From Metellina segmentata (Eukaryota; Arthropoda; Arachnida; Araneae; Tetragnathidae): a stretch of DNA of 64,000 bases. The number at the start of each line of letters is the position of its first letter. The stretch's first letter is position 1. Below, piece by piece: positions 34,735-44,895 of the stretch. Position numbers and translations under genes: made by a program. Below the pieces are notes generated by a model that did not search any database, was not told where the DNA came from, and saw nothing but the letters and a program-made list of their open reading frames with translations. The DNA is taken from contig OX375874.1 of the NCBI GenBank assembly GCA_947359465.1, positions 94,086,172 to 94,150,171 on the forward strand, read 5' to 3'.

Positions 34735-35141
34735 TCTACTATTATAAAAGAAAGTGTTTGTCTGTCTTTTTCTGTGTACGCAGTGTCCTGACGAATCAAT
34801 GGCACTTACAATAATGAAATTTGGCACACAGGTAGTCCTAATTTTTTGCAATTTTTGGGCAGCGCCCGAATTTTAAAATTTAATCTAGAACATTTTTAAA
34901 TTTATCTGTTAGTTTTTTTCATCTTTAGTCCTTCTTTCCGGAATGTGATGTCATTGAAGTATGCCGATGATTTTGCGATTTTCGACCGCTGACGTCACAA
35001 GCGTTTTTAGTCCGAATGCCTCTGGAACCATGAATTTTTCCGATTCTAGCTTGTTTTTATTTACGTTGTTGATAATAGCCATTTTGTAGCCATCACGGCG
35101 TTCCCCGTGAAGTTTGTTTGATAAACAAACCAAATAGGAAT
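34735..35141 (+). mobile_element. Helitron 5' end, interrupted by a Tc1 mini-element
   Basis: Starts TCTACTATTATAAAAGAAAG followed by TGTTTGTCTGTC, GACGAATCAATGGCACT and AATTTGGCACACAGGTAGTC. This long shared 5' block matches the minus-strand 5' end of the Helitron at 39957-40375. A hairpin CACGGCGTTCCCCGTG lies at 35094-35109. The right part is cut by the element at 35142, and no CTAG end was found beyond it. Confidence 0.75.
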
Positions 35142-35712
35142 GAACGACCCTACAATAATGGACCGGACTTCAGCGGTTTTGCATAAAATCCGACTACTTG
35201 TTTGGGGGTGTTTTTCGTGGTATGGCTTTAGACCTTAGCATGTTGTTCCTGGTCAATTGAACGTCGACGGATGCGTGAACATTTTGGACAGTCAGGTTCT
35301 TCCTACGCTCTGGCTATTTTATGGAATGGACGAGTGTTACTTCCAGGAAGACAACGCTCCATGTCATGTTGCAGCCTCTGTCAAGCAGTGATATCAACAT
35401 ATGAATGTAAAACGTCTTCCCTGGCCTGCCTAGAGTCCCAACCTGAACCCCATTGAATATTTGTGGGACGAGTTAGAGTGACGCTTACGGACGAGGGAAC
35501 CCCGTCCGAAATCTACAGCTGAGCTGGCGACATTCTTGCAGCAGGAATGGACACAAATACCCATAGCGGTGTATCAAAACCTTGTTGAAATTATGCCCAG
35601 AAAGGGTGCTAGCGTAATTGCAACACGTGGGGAACCATCCCCCTATTAAAACATGCATTCTTTCCCTTATACCATCACATCTTGCTGTCCGGTCCATTAT
35701 TGTAGGGTAATG
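35142..35712 (+). mobile_element. Tc1 mini-element, copy 2 (decayed)
   Basis: Ends ACCCTACAATAATGGACC and, reverse-complemented, CATTACCCTACAATAATG are the same termini as copies 1 and 3. The length is again about 571 bp. The preceding TA is mutated. Confidence 0.82.
35160..35640 (+). pseudogene. Tc1 transposase C-terminal half, broken
   Basis: The reading begins LLVWGCFSWYGFRP and includes ECYFQEDNAPCHVAASVK, then an in-frame stop. It continues PNLNPIEYLWDELE, with another stop at the following codon. The last part, EWTQIPIAVYQNLVE, precedes MPRKGASVIATRG. Stops and substitutions make it inert. The preserved portion starts and ends exactly as in copies 1 and 3. Confidence 0.8.
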
Positions 35713-36060
35713 TACGTAGCAATCATTAAGAGTAGCAAAATTAAGGAGGTCCGGCACCTCCATAGGCAACCATGTTAAATTCCCAAACTTTGGGGGCATC
35801 TCAGTCATTCATAAATTACTGTATTAATCTGATATTTTTACAGTGTAATATTTGAATCTTTAAAAGACTTTAACCCAAGTTTTTTAATTTTTCAAAAGAA
35901 TTCACAAAATTATAAACTTTTAAAAAATTTGAAATGTTTTAGACAAAATATTTAAAAAACCCCTTTTTATAACTTATTCCTTGTGTTATACTGTTTAAAA
36001 GTGCTTCATAAACAATCATAAAAAGTTTCAAGAATGCATCTCAGGCAGTTTTTGAATAAT
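35713..36060. other. unassigned AT-rich sequence
   Basis: Could include the displaced remainder of the Helitron starting at 34735, but no homologous words could be aligned. Confidence 0.35.
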
Positions 36061-37243
36061 GTGCCTCCGAACATGAAAAAAGTATTTTCTGAGACGTACG
36101 TCGCGGTAATAGTGCATCTACTTTAAAAATATTTAAAAATACTTACAATCAACGGAATTTTACAAATGAGGTATCATTATAAAGAGGATAATTCAAATTT
36201 TCATTAACAGTAAAAATCTCAAAAAAAAATTCGAATTTTTAGGTGCTGGACCCTTTTAAGGACAAGAACAGCTTTATTCTTTCAGAAGGGGGGGGGTCTA
36301 GGGCTTTCAAGGTATACGCACCTACGTACCTAAAAAGTAGCAGGGTGCCTTAAAAGTGTGCCCCAAAACATGAAAAAAGTATGTTCTGAGACGTACGTCG
36401 CGGTAATAGTGCATCTACTTTTTAAAATATTTAAAAATACTTACAATCAACGGATTTCTACAAATGAGGTATCGTTATAAAGAGGACAATTAAAATTTTC
36501 ACTGGCAGTAAAAATCTTGAAAAAGATTTGTTTCGAATTTTCAGGTGCTGGACTCCTTTAAGGACACGAACAGCTTTTTCCTTTCAGAAGAGGGGTCTAG
36601 GGCTTTTGAGGTAGGCGTACCTTAAAAAGTAGCAGGGTGCCTTAAAAGTGTGCCCCAAAACATGAAAAAAGTATTTTCCGAGACATACGTCGCGGTAATA
36701 GTGCATCTACTTAAAAAAATATTTAAAAATACTTACAATCAACGGATTTCTACAAATGAGGTATCGTTATAAAGAGGACAATTCAAATTTTCATAGACAG
36801 TAAAAATCTCAAAAAAAATTCGAATTTTTAGGTGCGGGACCCTTTTAAGGACAAGAACAGCTTTATTCTTTCATAAGGGGGAGGGGGGGTCTAGGGCTTT
36901 CAAGGTAGGCGCACCTGCGTACCTTAAAAAGTAGCAGGGTGCCTTAAAAGTGTGCCCCCAAACATGAAAAAAGTATGTTCTGAGACGTACGTCGCGGTAA
37001 TAGTGCATCTACTTTTTAAAATATTTAAAAATACTTCCAATTAACGGATTTTTATAAATTAGGTATCGTTATAAAGAGGACAATTCAAATTTTCACTGGC
37101 AGTAAAAATCTCGAAAAGGATTTTTTTCGAATTTTCAGGTACTGGACCCCTTTAAGGACACGAACAGCTTTTTTCTTTCAGAAGAGGGGTCTAGGGCTTT
37201 TGAGTTAGGCGCACCTTAAAGAGTAGCAGGATGCCTTAAAAGT
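36061..37243. repeat. satellite array of about 297-bp units in ABAB order
   Basis: Four units share ACATGAAAAAAGTAT, GACGTACGTCGCGGTAATAG, ACAAATGAGGTATC, TTAAGGACA-GAACAGC and GTCTAGGGCTTT. The phase marker ACATG falls at about 36071, 36368, 36660 and 36962. Units 1 and 3 share GGACAAGAACAGCTTTATTC and a long G run. Units 2 and 4 share GGACACGAACAGC, CACTGGCAG and AGAAGAGGGGTC. The alternation indicates a dimeric higher-order unit of about 595 bp. Confidence 0.9.
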
Positions 37244-37259
37244 CAGAAAGGTAATTCCA

Positions 37260-37770
37260 CTGCTCCTAAGTGGCAGCGAAAGGTGAACGAGACCAAATCA
37301 TACTCACCGCTATCACAGTAATCCGAGCAGCTGCGAACGGACTCCACATGGCGTGTCTCGTTTTCCCTCTCATTCCTCCGAGCACATGGTTCACTCCTTC
37401 ACTCCCTGCCATCGAATGGTCCCCCAGAGCAGCCTTCTCGGTCGTCAGGAAACAGGGACAACGCCTCTGATACGCTGGAGCAGCCACACGGAACAAAACG
37501 CTTCTCCTCACTCTCGCTCTCTCCCCGTGGAAAGAAAAGTGTGTTACACTTACGCAACGAAGAAAGTGATTCGGAATTTATTTATTTCTCGCTTAATCGC
37601 ATTAGCTTGTTGATTTCAGTGCTTTCGTAGTGCCCGACACCCCCTGCCGTTTTCCGCTGGGAGAGAGTCGTGGTGTTTCCGGAACCGGAATCTTTCCTTC
37701 CCATTATACGCCTTCTACAGTTCGCGGCCGTCCCAGTGAATAGGTGGATAAAGAGGTCTATCGGAGACAA
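37260..37770 (-). promoter_or_regulatory. GC-rich island, candidate promoter and first exon
   Basis: This stretch of roughly 500 bp is clearly richer in C and G than its surroundings and is not repeated elsewhere in the window. On the minus strand it holds CCGGTTCCGG-type palindromes, GAGAGAGCGAGAGTGAGG repeats of the kind found at arthropod promoters, and a strong splice donor, GTGAGTATG, beginning at 37307. A transcript running right to left could therefore have an exon ending at 37308. The minus frame at 37266-37511 crosses the donor and is basic without a motif, so the exon may be untranslated. Position between two satellites is unusual for a promoter. Confidence 0.4.
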
Positions 37771-38004
37771 TAAAGGGAGTGTGCTATGCTATTTTCCAAA
37801 TGTATAAATACATCTTAATTTAGAATTCATTGAGATTGGTAATTTTTCTCTTCGAGCTTTTAGTTGATCTTGTTTTGTGGTTGTTGCGGCGTTGTTACTT
37901 ATCCCCTTACTTACTGTACCGTCGTTCCTTCGACTCATTAGAGGTTTGTAGTTCTCGTTGGGGGGATGGGGAGATAGAGGAAAAAGAGCACGTACAGTCA
38001 AAAT

Positions 38005-39287
38005 GAACACAAAACCACATTGAAACATGTGATACTCAGCTAGTCTACAGACTCCAAGTTATGATAAAAATGTTCATCGGGCCGACTGTCTTACAGTCAA
38101 GGTAAAATTAAATCTTGGTCTTCAATCTGTTATTACTGGTGGCAAGGTCTCTGGTAAAGTTCATGTTTTCGACTTTGAACCGTCGATCCTTAATAAGTAA
38201 CAGGCCAGATGTATTTTAAAATATATAAATAAAATCTATTACATGCACTATAACACTGTGGTGTCGAAAACCGCATTGAAGCATGTGATATTCAACTAGT
38301 CCACAGACCCCAAGTTATGAGAAAAATGTTCATCGGGCCGACTGTCTTACAGTCAAGGTAAAATTGGATCTTGGTCTTCCATCTGTTATTACTGGAGGCA
38401 AGGTCTCTGGTAAAGTTCATGTTTTCGACTTTGAACCGTCGATCCTTGATAAGTAACAGGCCAGATGTATTTTAAAATATATAAATAAAATCTATTACAT
38501 GCACTATAACACTGTGGTGTCGAAAACCGCATTGAAGCATGTGATATTCAACTAGTCCACAGACCCCAAGTTATGAGAAAAATTTTCATCGGGCCGACTG
38601 TCTTACAGTCAAGGTAAAATTGGATCTTGGTCTTCCATCTGTTATTACTGGAGGCAAGGTCTCTGGTAAAGTTCATGTTTTCGACTTTGAACCGTCGATC
38701 TTTGATAAGTAACAGGCTGATGTATTTTAAAATAAATAAATAAAATCTATTACATGCACTATAACATACTTTGGTGTCGTAAACCACATCGAAACATGTG
38801 ATACTCAGCTAGTATACAGACCCCAAGTTATGAGAAAAATGTTCATCGGGCCGACTGTCTTACAGTCAAGGTAAAATTGGATATTGGTCTTCCATCTGCT
38901 ATTACTGAAGGCAAGGTCTCTGGTAAAGTTGACGTTTTCGACTTTGAATCGTCGATCCTTGATGAGTAACAGGCTGATGTATTTTTAAATAAATAAATAA
39001 AATCTATTACATGCACTATAACATACTGTGGTGTCGTAAACCACATTGAAGCATGTGATATTCAACTAGTCTACAGACCCCGAGTTACGAGAAAAATGTT
39101 CATCAGACCGATTGTCTTACAGTCAAGGTAAATGGGAATCTTGGTCTTCCATCTGCTATTACTGGAGGCAAGGTATCTGGTAAAGTTGATGTTTACGACT
39201 TTGAACCGTCGGTCATTGATAAGTAACATGCTGATGTATTTTTAAATAAATAAATAAAATCTATAACTTACACAATAACACACTGTG
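38005..39287. repeat. tandem array, five units of about 256 bp
   Basis: Units start at about 38005, 38261, 38517, 38774 and 39031, marked by GTGTCG-AAACC-CATTGAAGCATG. Each contains CGGGCCGACTGTCTTACAGTC with the short stem GACTGT-CTT-ACAGTC, plus TTCGACTTTGAACCGTCG and an AATAAATAAAATCTAT end. Units 2 and 3 are nearly identical. Units 3-5 share a GCTGATGTATTTT variant, so local copying is recent. Confidence 0.95.
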
Positions 39288-39619
39288 GTGTCGTTGCCCC
39301 AAAACGGTAGCGTGAAAACAATAAGAATCGTACGCAAGGAGAAGTCAACCAACAGTTAAGATATTTAAGTTCTTATTATTCCAAGAACATTAAGAAAAAT
39401 ATACAGTATTTACATCATCACATTAACATCATTACACCAATACATAAAAGTATGTATATCACAGTCCAGCGCGGTGAACACGCCTCACCCGCTGCTTCTG
39501 GATATCTCTAACCGTCGTCTTCGCAGTCCAAAAATAACCCAACGCGCGGTTAAAGTAAAAAAAACAATAAGGTGTCATATGGACGAACACCACTTGCAGA
39601 GAACGCTCTATTTCAACTG
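39288..39619. other. sequence between satellite and hAT relic
   Basis: No left terminus of the hAT element was found here. It may have been lost where the array joins. Confidence 0.35.
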
Positions 39620-39956
39620 TTCTTCTCAAGTCGTTCTATAGCGCGTGTTGAAAGAACAGCAGCTGGCCAAAGCGGCGATAAACTACACTTTAAGGTAACA
39701 TGCGAGAGTATTTGGACAACAGAGACTGCCTCAAGTGGTAGTGAAATAGTTAAATTATTAGATGAATTTTTCGTGGAAATAGCATCCTATGGAATAAATG
39801 TGTTAATGTGTGCACAGATAGAGCGAAAGCTGTGACTGGTAAGGTGTCTGGTGCAATCGCAAAAATAAAAGAGAAGGCCAAGGGGTGCAACAGTAACCAC
39901 TGCGTACATCACTGCCATGCTCTTGCAATGAAGAAAATGCCACCTTTTATAAAAGA

Positions 39957-40375
39957 CTAGCCACGGCGTTGCCCGTGACAGTTCTTTTCGTGGGGTCAGG
40001 TGTAACCACTGCTCGCTAACCCCCAATGATTGGGTTAGCGAGCAGTGGTTACCTATTGAACAACAGCCATGACGTTTCCCGTGGAGTTGGTTTGCTTCCG
40101 AAACCAAATGGAAATTCGTAGCTTATTGGAATGAATTCCCAGCGAATTCCAATTTGGTTTGCTTATGAATATTATGAACTATGGATTGCTCCGCAAACCA
40201 ACGCCGTGGTGTCAAAAAATGTTCTAGATTGAATTTTAAAATTCATCGAGACCCAAAAATTGCAAAACATTCGGACTATCTGTGTGCCAAATCCCATCAC
40301 TGTGAGTGCCATAGATTCGTCAGGACTTTGCGGGCAGAAAACAGACAGACAAACACGTCCTTTTATAATATTAGA
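39957..40375 (-). mobile_element. non-autonomous Helitron inside the hAT gene
   Basis: On the minus strand it starts TCTAATATTATAAAAGG at 40375 and ends CTAG at 39957. A terminal hairpin CACGGGCAACGCCGTG lies just before the end. The 5' block GTGTTTGTCTGTC-GACGAATC-ATGGCACT matches the Helitron at 34735. Taking out 419 bp rejoins the host hAT frame exactly, with no duplicated target, as expected for rolling-circle insertion. Confidence 0.85.
40002..40052. repeat. perfect 21-bp stem-loop
   Basis: 40002-40022 pairs without mismatch with 40032-40052. The 9-base loop is CCAATGATT. The stem begins GTAACCACTGCTCGC. It lies about 45 bp inside the 3' end of the Helitron. Confidence 0.95.
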
Positions 40376-41663
40376 GAAGTACTGGGATGAAACTGTTAAA
40401 ATAATAAATTTAATAAAATCACGACCTAAGAATACCAGGTTGTTCAAAGTCTTATGTGATGACATGGGGGAGTCTGCATACGTCTTTACTTCTACAGACA
40501 GAAATAAGGTGGCTCTCCCGAGTCAAAAGTTTAATGCGTCTCTTTGAACTAAGGAATGAAGTCAGAATCTTCATAAGTGACAATGATAGTGCTTTGGGAG
40601 AGAAGTTGTGTGATGATCGTTGGCTAATGAAATAGGCGTATATGGCAGATATTTTTACGAAAGTTAATATGATTTGTCTTTCACTTCAAGGAAAAGCAGC
40701 AACTGTTTTTGATGCTACTGATAAAATGAAGGGATTTGAAAAGAAACTGAAGTATAGGGTTGAGTCAATCAAAAACGCGGAAGCCTGGATTGTTTTTCAT
40801 TAACAAAAGGATTTGGAGAACTCGAATCAGACACTCCTGCGGATATCTTAAACGAGTTTGAAGTTCATCTCTTGCGTTTGATTGATACTTTGAATTCTTA
40901 TTTTCCAATTGCATGAAAACATAGAAGAAAACGTTTGGGTTGTAACACCATACTCTATATCCAAAACACCATCCTCTCTGACATCACAGGAATATTAATG
41001 ATTGCTTAATTTGACATCAGATACAGCGATAGGATCAAAGTTTCAAACTGAGAAATCAATCTAATATTTTTTGGTGTACACCTAGAAGAGGAATTTAAAA
41101 TCCTATCAGATAAAGCAAAACTTATTCTCATGCCATTCGCAACCACTTATTTATGCGAAACAGGATTCTCCGTATACGCCGCTACTAAAACAAGATACAG
41201 ATCACGTCTCAATGCAGTGTAAGATATTCAGTTGCGACTATCCGAAATTCAGCCAGATGTAATCTCATTGTGCAAATCAAAACAATCTCATCCTTCGCAT
41301 TAAATTTATGTTTCACGGAAACTTTGTAACCAAGTAAAAATTTGTAACAAATGTAATGCAAAATTAATAAAATAACAATTTGTGGATCTGCAATATTTGC
41401 CCTGAATTTATTTTCAAATGTTCTTTTTTCATGTGTGTTTTCCGTCTGCAATGGGAAATTAGTGCAGAAAGAAATTCAACGGTGAAATCTAATGTCCTAC
41501 AAGCTTAAATTACGAAACTACCTTGTATTGTCAATGCTCTTTGGTCGTTCTATTTAGTAAATACAGAATCTAGCTGCGAGATAAAATTTAGTGTTCCGCG
41601 TTGAATTTCCAATTTCAAATGTGCTGAAAAAGTTTGAGAACCTCTGTGTTAGAGGGTACACAC

Positions 41664-42537
41664 TAGTGATGCGACATCGACAGCAAAACATCTATGTTCA
41701 AAATTAAAACATCGATTTTGATAATACATCGCCCCAAAAACATCGATGTTTTTAAAATTCAGTGTATTTAAACTTTTTCCCACCAGTTTCTTAAAACTGG
41801 TTTAGAAACTAGTGATGCCACAGCGACAACAAAATATCGATGTTTTCAAACATCGATGTTCGAAATTAAAACATCGATGTGATAATACATCGCCCCAAAA
41901 CCATCGATGTTTTTAAAATTCAGTGCATTTAAACTTTTTTCCCCATTTCTTAAAACTGGTTTAGCTCCTAGTGATGCGACAGCAAAACATCGATGTTCAA
42001 AATTTAAAAAAAGATGTTGATGATACATCGCCCCCGAAACATCGATGTTTTTAAAATTCAGTGTATGTAAACTTTTTCCACAATTTTTTAAAACTGGTTT
42101 AGCAACTATTGATGCGACATCGACAGCAAAACATGGATGTTGATAATACATCGCCCCAAACCATCGATGTTATTAAAATTCAGTGTATTTGAACATTTTC
42201 CCCCATTTTTTGAAATTGGTTTAGCAACTAGTAATGCGACATCGGCTCCAATACATCGATGTTTTTAATCAATGTTTTGAAAACATCGATGTCGCATCCC
42301 TACTTTTCAGATCGTTCACCCTTGGCCACTTTGGTCTAAAAGTATGTTCAATTATCTGATTATAAAAATTATGCTACTTGGTTATTTTTTAAAATTTTAT
42401 GACGGTACTTTTTTCATTTAAAAATAATACGTCGACAACCTAAAAACATCGACAAGTATAAACATCGATGTTACAAAAACATCGACTTCAATACATCGAT
42501 GTTTTTAAAAAACATCGACATAGATGTCGCATCTCTA
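41664..42537. mobile_element. hAT-like element made of ACATCGATGT palindromes, copy 1
   Basis: Ends TAGTGATGCGACATCG and, reverse-complemented, TAGAGATGCGACATCTATG are inverted. Flanking octamers GTACACAC (41656-41663) and GTACGCAC (42538-42545) agree at 7 of 8. Inside, units of about 150 bp repeat the start TAGTGATGCGACA-CAGCAAAACATCGATGTT, each with several ACATCGATGT palindromes. No coding frame. An 8-bp duplication and TA-G ends place it with hAT elements of the Buster/ZBED1 type. Confidence 0.85.
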
Positions 42538-42863
42538 GTACGCACTACGAAAATGAGCAAGTATTTGAACAGCATTTTCTTAGCTTTGCTCAAAGAATTG
42601 GGCTGCCACAAATGTCGACAAAATCGCCAGTCGTTTAGCGCGGACAAAGGACACCACGTGTGAGCGATTGACATCACTCTCTTCTTACCGAGAATGATTA
42701 CTTATAGAGGTATTTACTTCGTATTGGAGTTGAGATCAGCTATTTGTGCTCTTTGCGAACCGGACGAAGTGACTGGAGACCACCTCAAGAACTGTAGTAA
42801 AATACCCCACCATAAGTGTTAAGTATTAAAATTATTGGCAATAGAATTGCAAATACCTTAGAA

Positions 42864-43579
42864 CAGTGTTTCTCAAAGGGTGTGCCTCGGAACACTGGTG
42901 CACCCGCTGACATGCCTAGGTGCGCCCTATGAAATCCCAGATAGATATGTGTGGGGAAATAAAAATGAATTTATAGTAAGATAGTTAAATATAGTACATT
43001 ATATCTTCATTTCAGCATTAAAAAGTTCTTTGCGGCAGATCATTATTATGTTAAGCAGAGCTGGGAAAATATGCAGAGCACCAAAGAATAGTAGCAAGAA
43101 GGTTTTATACTTGTTCAAACAGGGCTTGAGTTGATGCGCGAGTTCAGCTGCTCAAGGTCGTTTTCGAGTTATTTCGTCGGTCTGGTGGTTAAGATGTTAG
43201 CCTCTAGGTCGGAAGGTTCCTGATTCGAATCCGGGTCAGTGCATGGATATTTATAAGCTTATGCTAGAAAGGCGGCTGGTGCACCTTAAATCTGTCGTGA
43301 CCGAAAGTCCTCACGTAAGGTTGGTGTGAAAGTTTGTAGAGTGGGGTGCCAGCTAAGGTGTTGCCTCGTCATCTGACCGTGGTTCAAAATTACGTGGCGT
43401 TGTCCTCGAATCTTTCCTTTAAGGGACTGATCCCGGACCGTCGTCAATAGCCAGTAGTGTTGTACGACGATAATTAAAATTTACCATTACCAGTTATTTC
43501 TTTGCTTTTTGCATCTTATTTCTTAGCATTTTATGTGTGGTATAGTGTGCTACGACTTTAAATAGTTTGAGAACCACTG
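42864..43579. mobile_element. hAT MITE carrying a nested SINE
   Basis: Left end CAGTGTTTCTCAAAGGG and reverse-complemented right end CAGTGGTTCTCAAAC are hAT termini. Flanking octamers CCTTAGAA and CTTCAGAT agree at 5 of 8. The SINE at 43176-43491 is inside with its own duplication, so the MITE is older. Without it the element is about 390 bp and noncoding. Confidence 0.8.
43176..43491 (+). mobile_element. full-length SINE, head type 1, with 9-bp duplication
   Basis: The A-box region GTCTGGTGGTTAAGATG and B box GATTCGAATCC form the head. The body is complete, ending GTTGTACGACGATAATTAAAA-TTACCATTACC. AGTTATTTC flanks both sides (43167-43175 and 43492-43500). This shows retrotransposition into the hAT MITE. 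Confidence 0.93.
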
Positions 43580-44095
43580 CTTCAGATAGTGTTTTTAAGC
43601 CATATTTTTTCGCTTCAAAATTCTATTATGCTGTTCATGGATTGATGGCCGATAGATTGGAGACGGGCATGGTATAAAGAAGTTACTATCCTTGATTTCA
43701 GTTTGACAGTAATTGCGTTTCGCCCTATAGAAGCTCAGAGTAGCGACTACCAACAGTAATAATCCCAATGACCTTATAATGGAAAGAAGAACAAATTAGA
43801 AGGACGATGAATAATCCACGTCTGACAGCGTCGCCTGTAGAACAGATCTCCAGCAAATCTGGTGGCGCATGCATCTCCATCTCCATGTGATGCATGAGTT
43901 TGGCTACAAACCCTGTAGTGTTGTGTTCCCTCTCTTCCCATGAAAGGAAGCTTGTATAAGAAGGTTGTACACGATACTTTGTGTATTCTGCGTATATTAA
44001 GGCTGTTAAATCTCTACGACCTCAATTGTAAACCTTAAGCTACGCAACTGTTTTCTATCGAATACAGTCACCCGATATGCAGTCCATTCAATATA
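43580..44095. other. unassigned sequence
   Basis: Mixed composition, no recognised motif or ends. Confidence 0.45.
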
Positions 44096-44799
44096 CAGGG
44101 TTATTAAAAAAGATGGACCCAATTTAATTAATCTGTATTTCACGAAATATTAATTGGATATGAACAGTCCACATACCGAAGGAAAGAGGAAGTTCCGAAG
44201 TTTTTTTTACCACCGCTTGGGGGCAGCGATAGTTGCGTAAATAGCCGCTAGGGTACTCGTGCCATTAGGCAGGCATTTCGCTGGAACAGTGGCTTTTTCC
44301 TCAACCTACCGAAGATTCACAAGACTTCATTTTCCAATAGGGTGGAGCTCCGCCCCTTTGACACCGTGATGTCCCTAGGACTTTTAAATCAATCCCTTCC
44401 TCAGCGATGGATAGGTCGCAGGGGAAATCAAGAACTGTCTCTACACTTCTGACCACCGAGATCCCCTGATCTCACGTCATGTGACTTTTTCTTATGGGGC
44501 TATGTTAAGGAGACTGTTATCGTCCCACTTCTACCAACAACTCTGGCCGACCTGCGGAACAGTGTCACTGCTGCGGTGTACTCAGTGACACAAGACACAC
44601 TTTTTCGCGTGTGAGACGAGTTTGACTACCGCTTAGATGTTTGCAGTGCAGCAAAGAGGGGACAAATAGAACATTTATAACCTGTGTTAAGAAACTTTGA
44701 AACTTCCTCTTTTCATTATTATATAGACTGTTCATGTCCAATTTATACTTCATTAAACACAAATTAATTAAATTGGGTCCATCTTTTTGAATAACCCTG
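44096..44799 (+). mobile_element. IS630/mariner-like deletion element, second family
   Basis: Starts CAGGGTTATTAAAAAAGATG, and the reverse complement of its end reads CAGGGTTATTCAAAAAGATG. Inverted similarity extends about 100 bp (GGACCCAATTTAATTAAT, GAACAGTC, GGAAGTTxC). TA flanks both ends (44094-44095 and 44800-44801). The interior has a C-terminal transposase remnant. It resembles the element at 12293 in design but differs in termini. Confidence 0.88.
44385..44690 (+). pseudogene. IS630-like transposase C-terminal remnant
   Basis: Frames give NQSLPQRWIGRRG, PPRSPDLTSCDFFLWGY, VKETVIVPLLPTTLADLRN. The last part, TLFRV, is followed by a stop. The second catalytic Asp (usually HDGAP) region is missing or unrecognisable. 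RWIGR-G and SPDL-DFFLWG are shared with the protein at 12470. Stops make it inactive. Confidence 0.8.
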
Positions 44800-44895
44800 T
44801 ACAGTGTACACTCTGGTCTATTTCGAGCATTTCTTGAAGAACTTCCAACATAGAAGTTAATCTAGCGTTTTAAGAAATTTTCAAATTGGAACGTA

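Larger units (their letters stand above)
39715..41290 (+). pseudogene. hAT transposase (ZBED5/SCAND3-like), interrupted
   Basis: SGSEIVKLLDEFFVEI is followed after a frameshift by VNVCTDRAKAVTGKVSG (second catalytic Asp), CNSNHCVHHCHALAMKKMPP, then the Helitron. After it the same frame resumes as YWDETVKIINLIKSRPKNT and LFKVLCDDMGES. Other frames add LFELRNEVRIFISDND and, near 41130, LMPFATTYLCETGFSVYAAT, RYRSRLNAV, the C-terminal dimerisation region. Related proteins such as ZBED5 are hAT-derived. Several stops and shifts predate or follow the Helitron. The N-terminal BED finger is missing. Confidence 0.8.
39620..41646 (+). mobile_element. hAT element relic, split by a Helitron
   Basis: The right end TTTGAGAACCTCTG is the reverse complement of CAGAGGTTCTCAAA, a standard hAT terminus. 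Transposase pieces run through the interval on the plus strand. The left terminus was not found, so 39620 is only where recognisable sequence begins. A Helitron occupies 39957-40375. Confidence 0.75.

Noticed and set aside
41664..42537. CRISPR-like regular short repeats (ACATCGATGT)
   Set aside because: The repeats are palindromes inside transposon-type inverted ends with an 8-bp duplication, spacing is irregular, spacers repeat, and the genome is animal.
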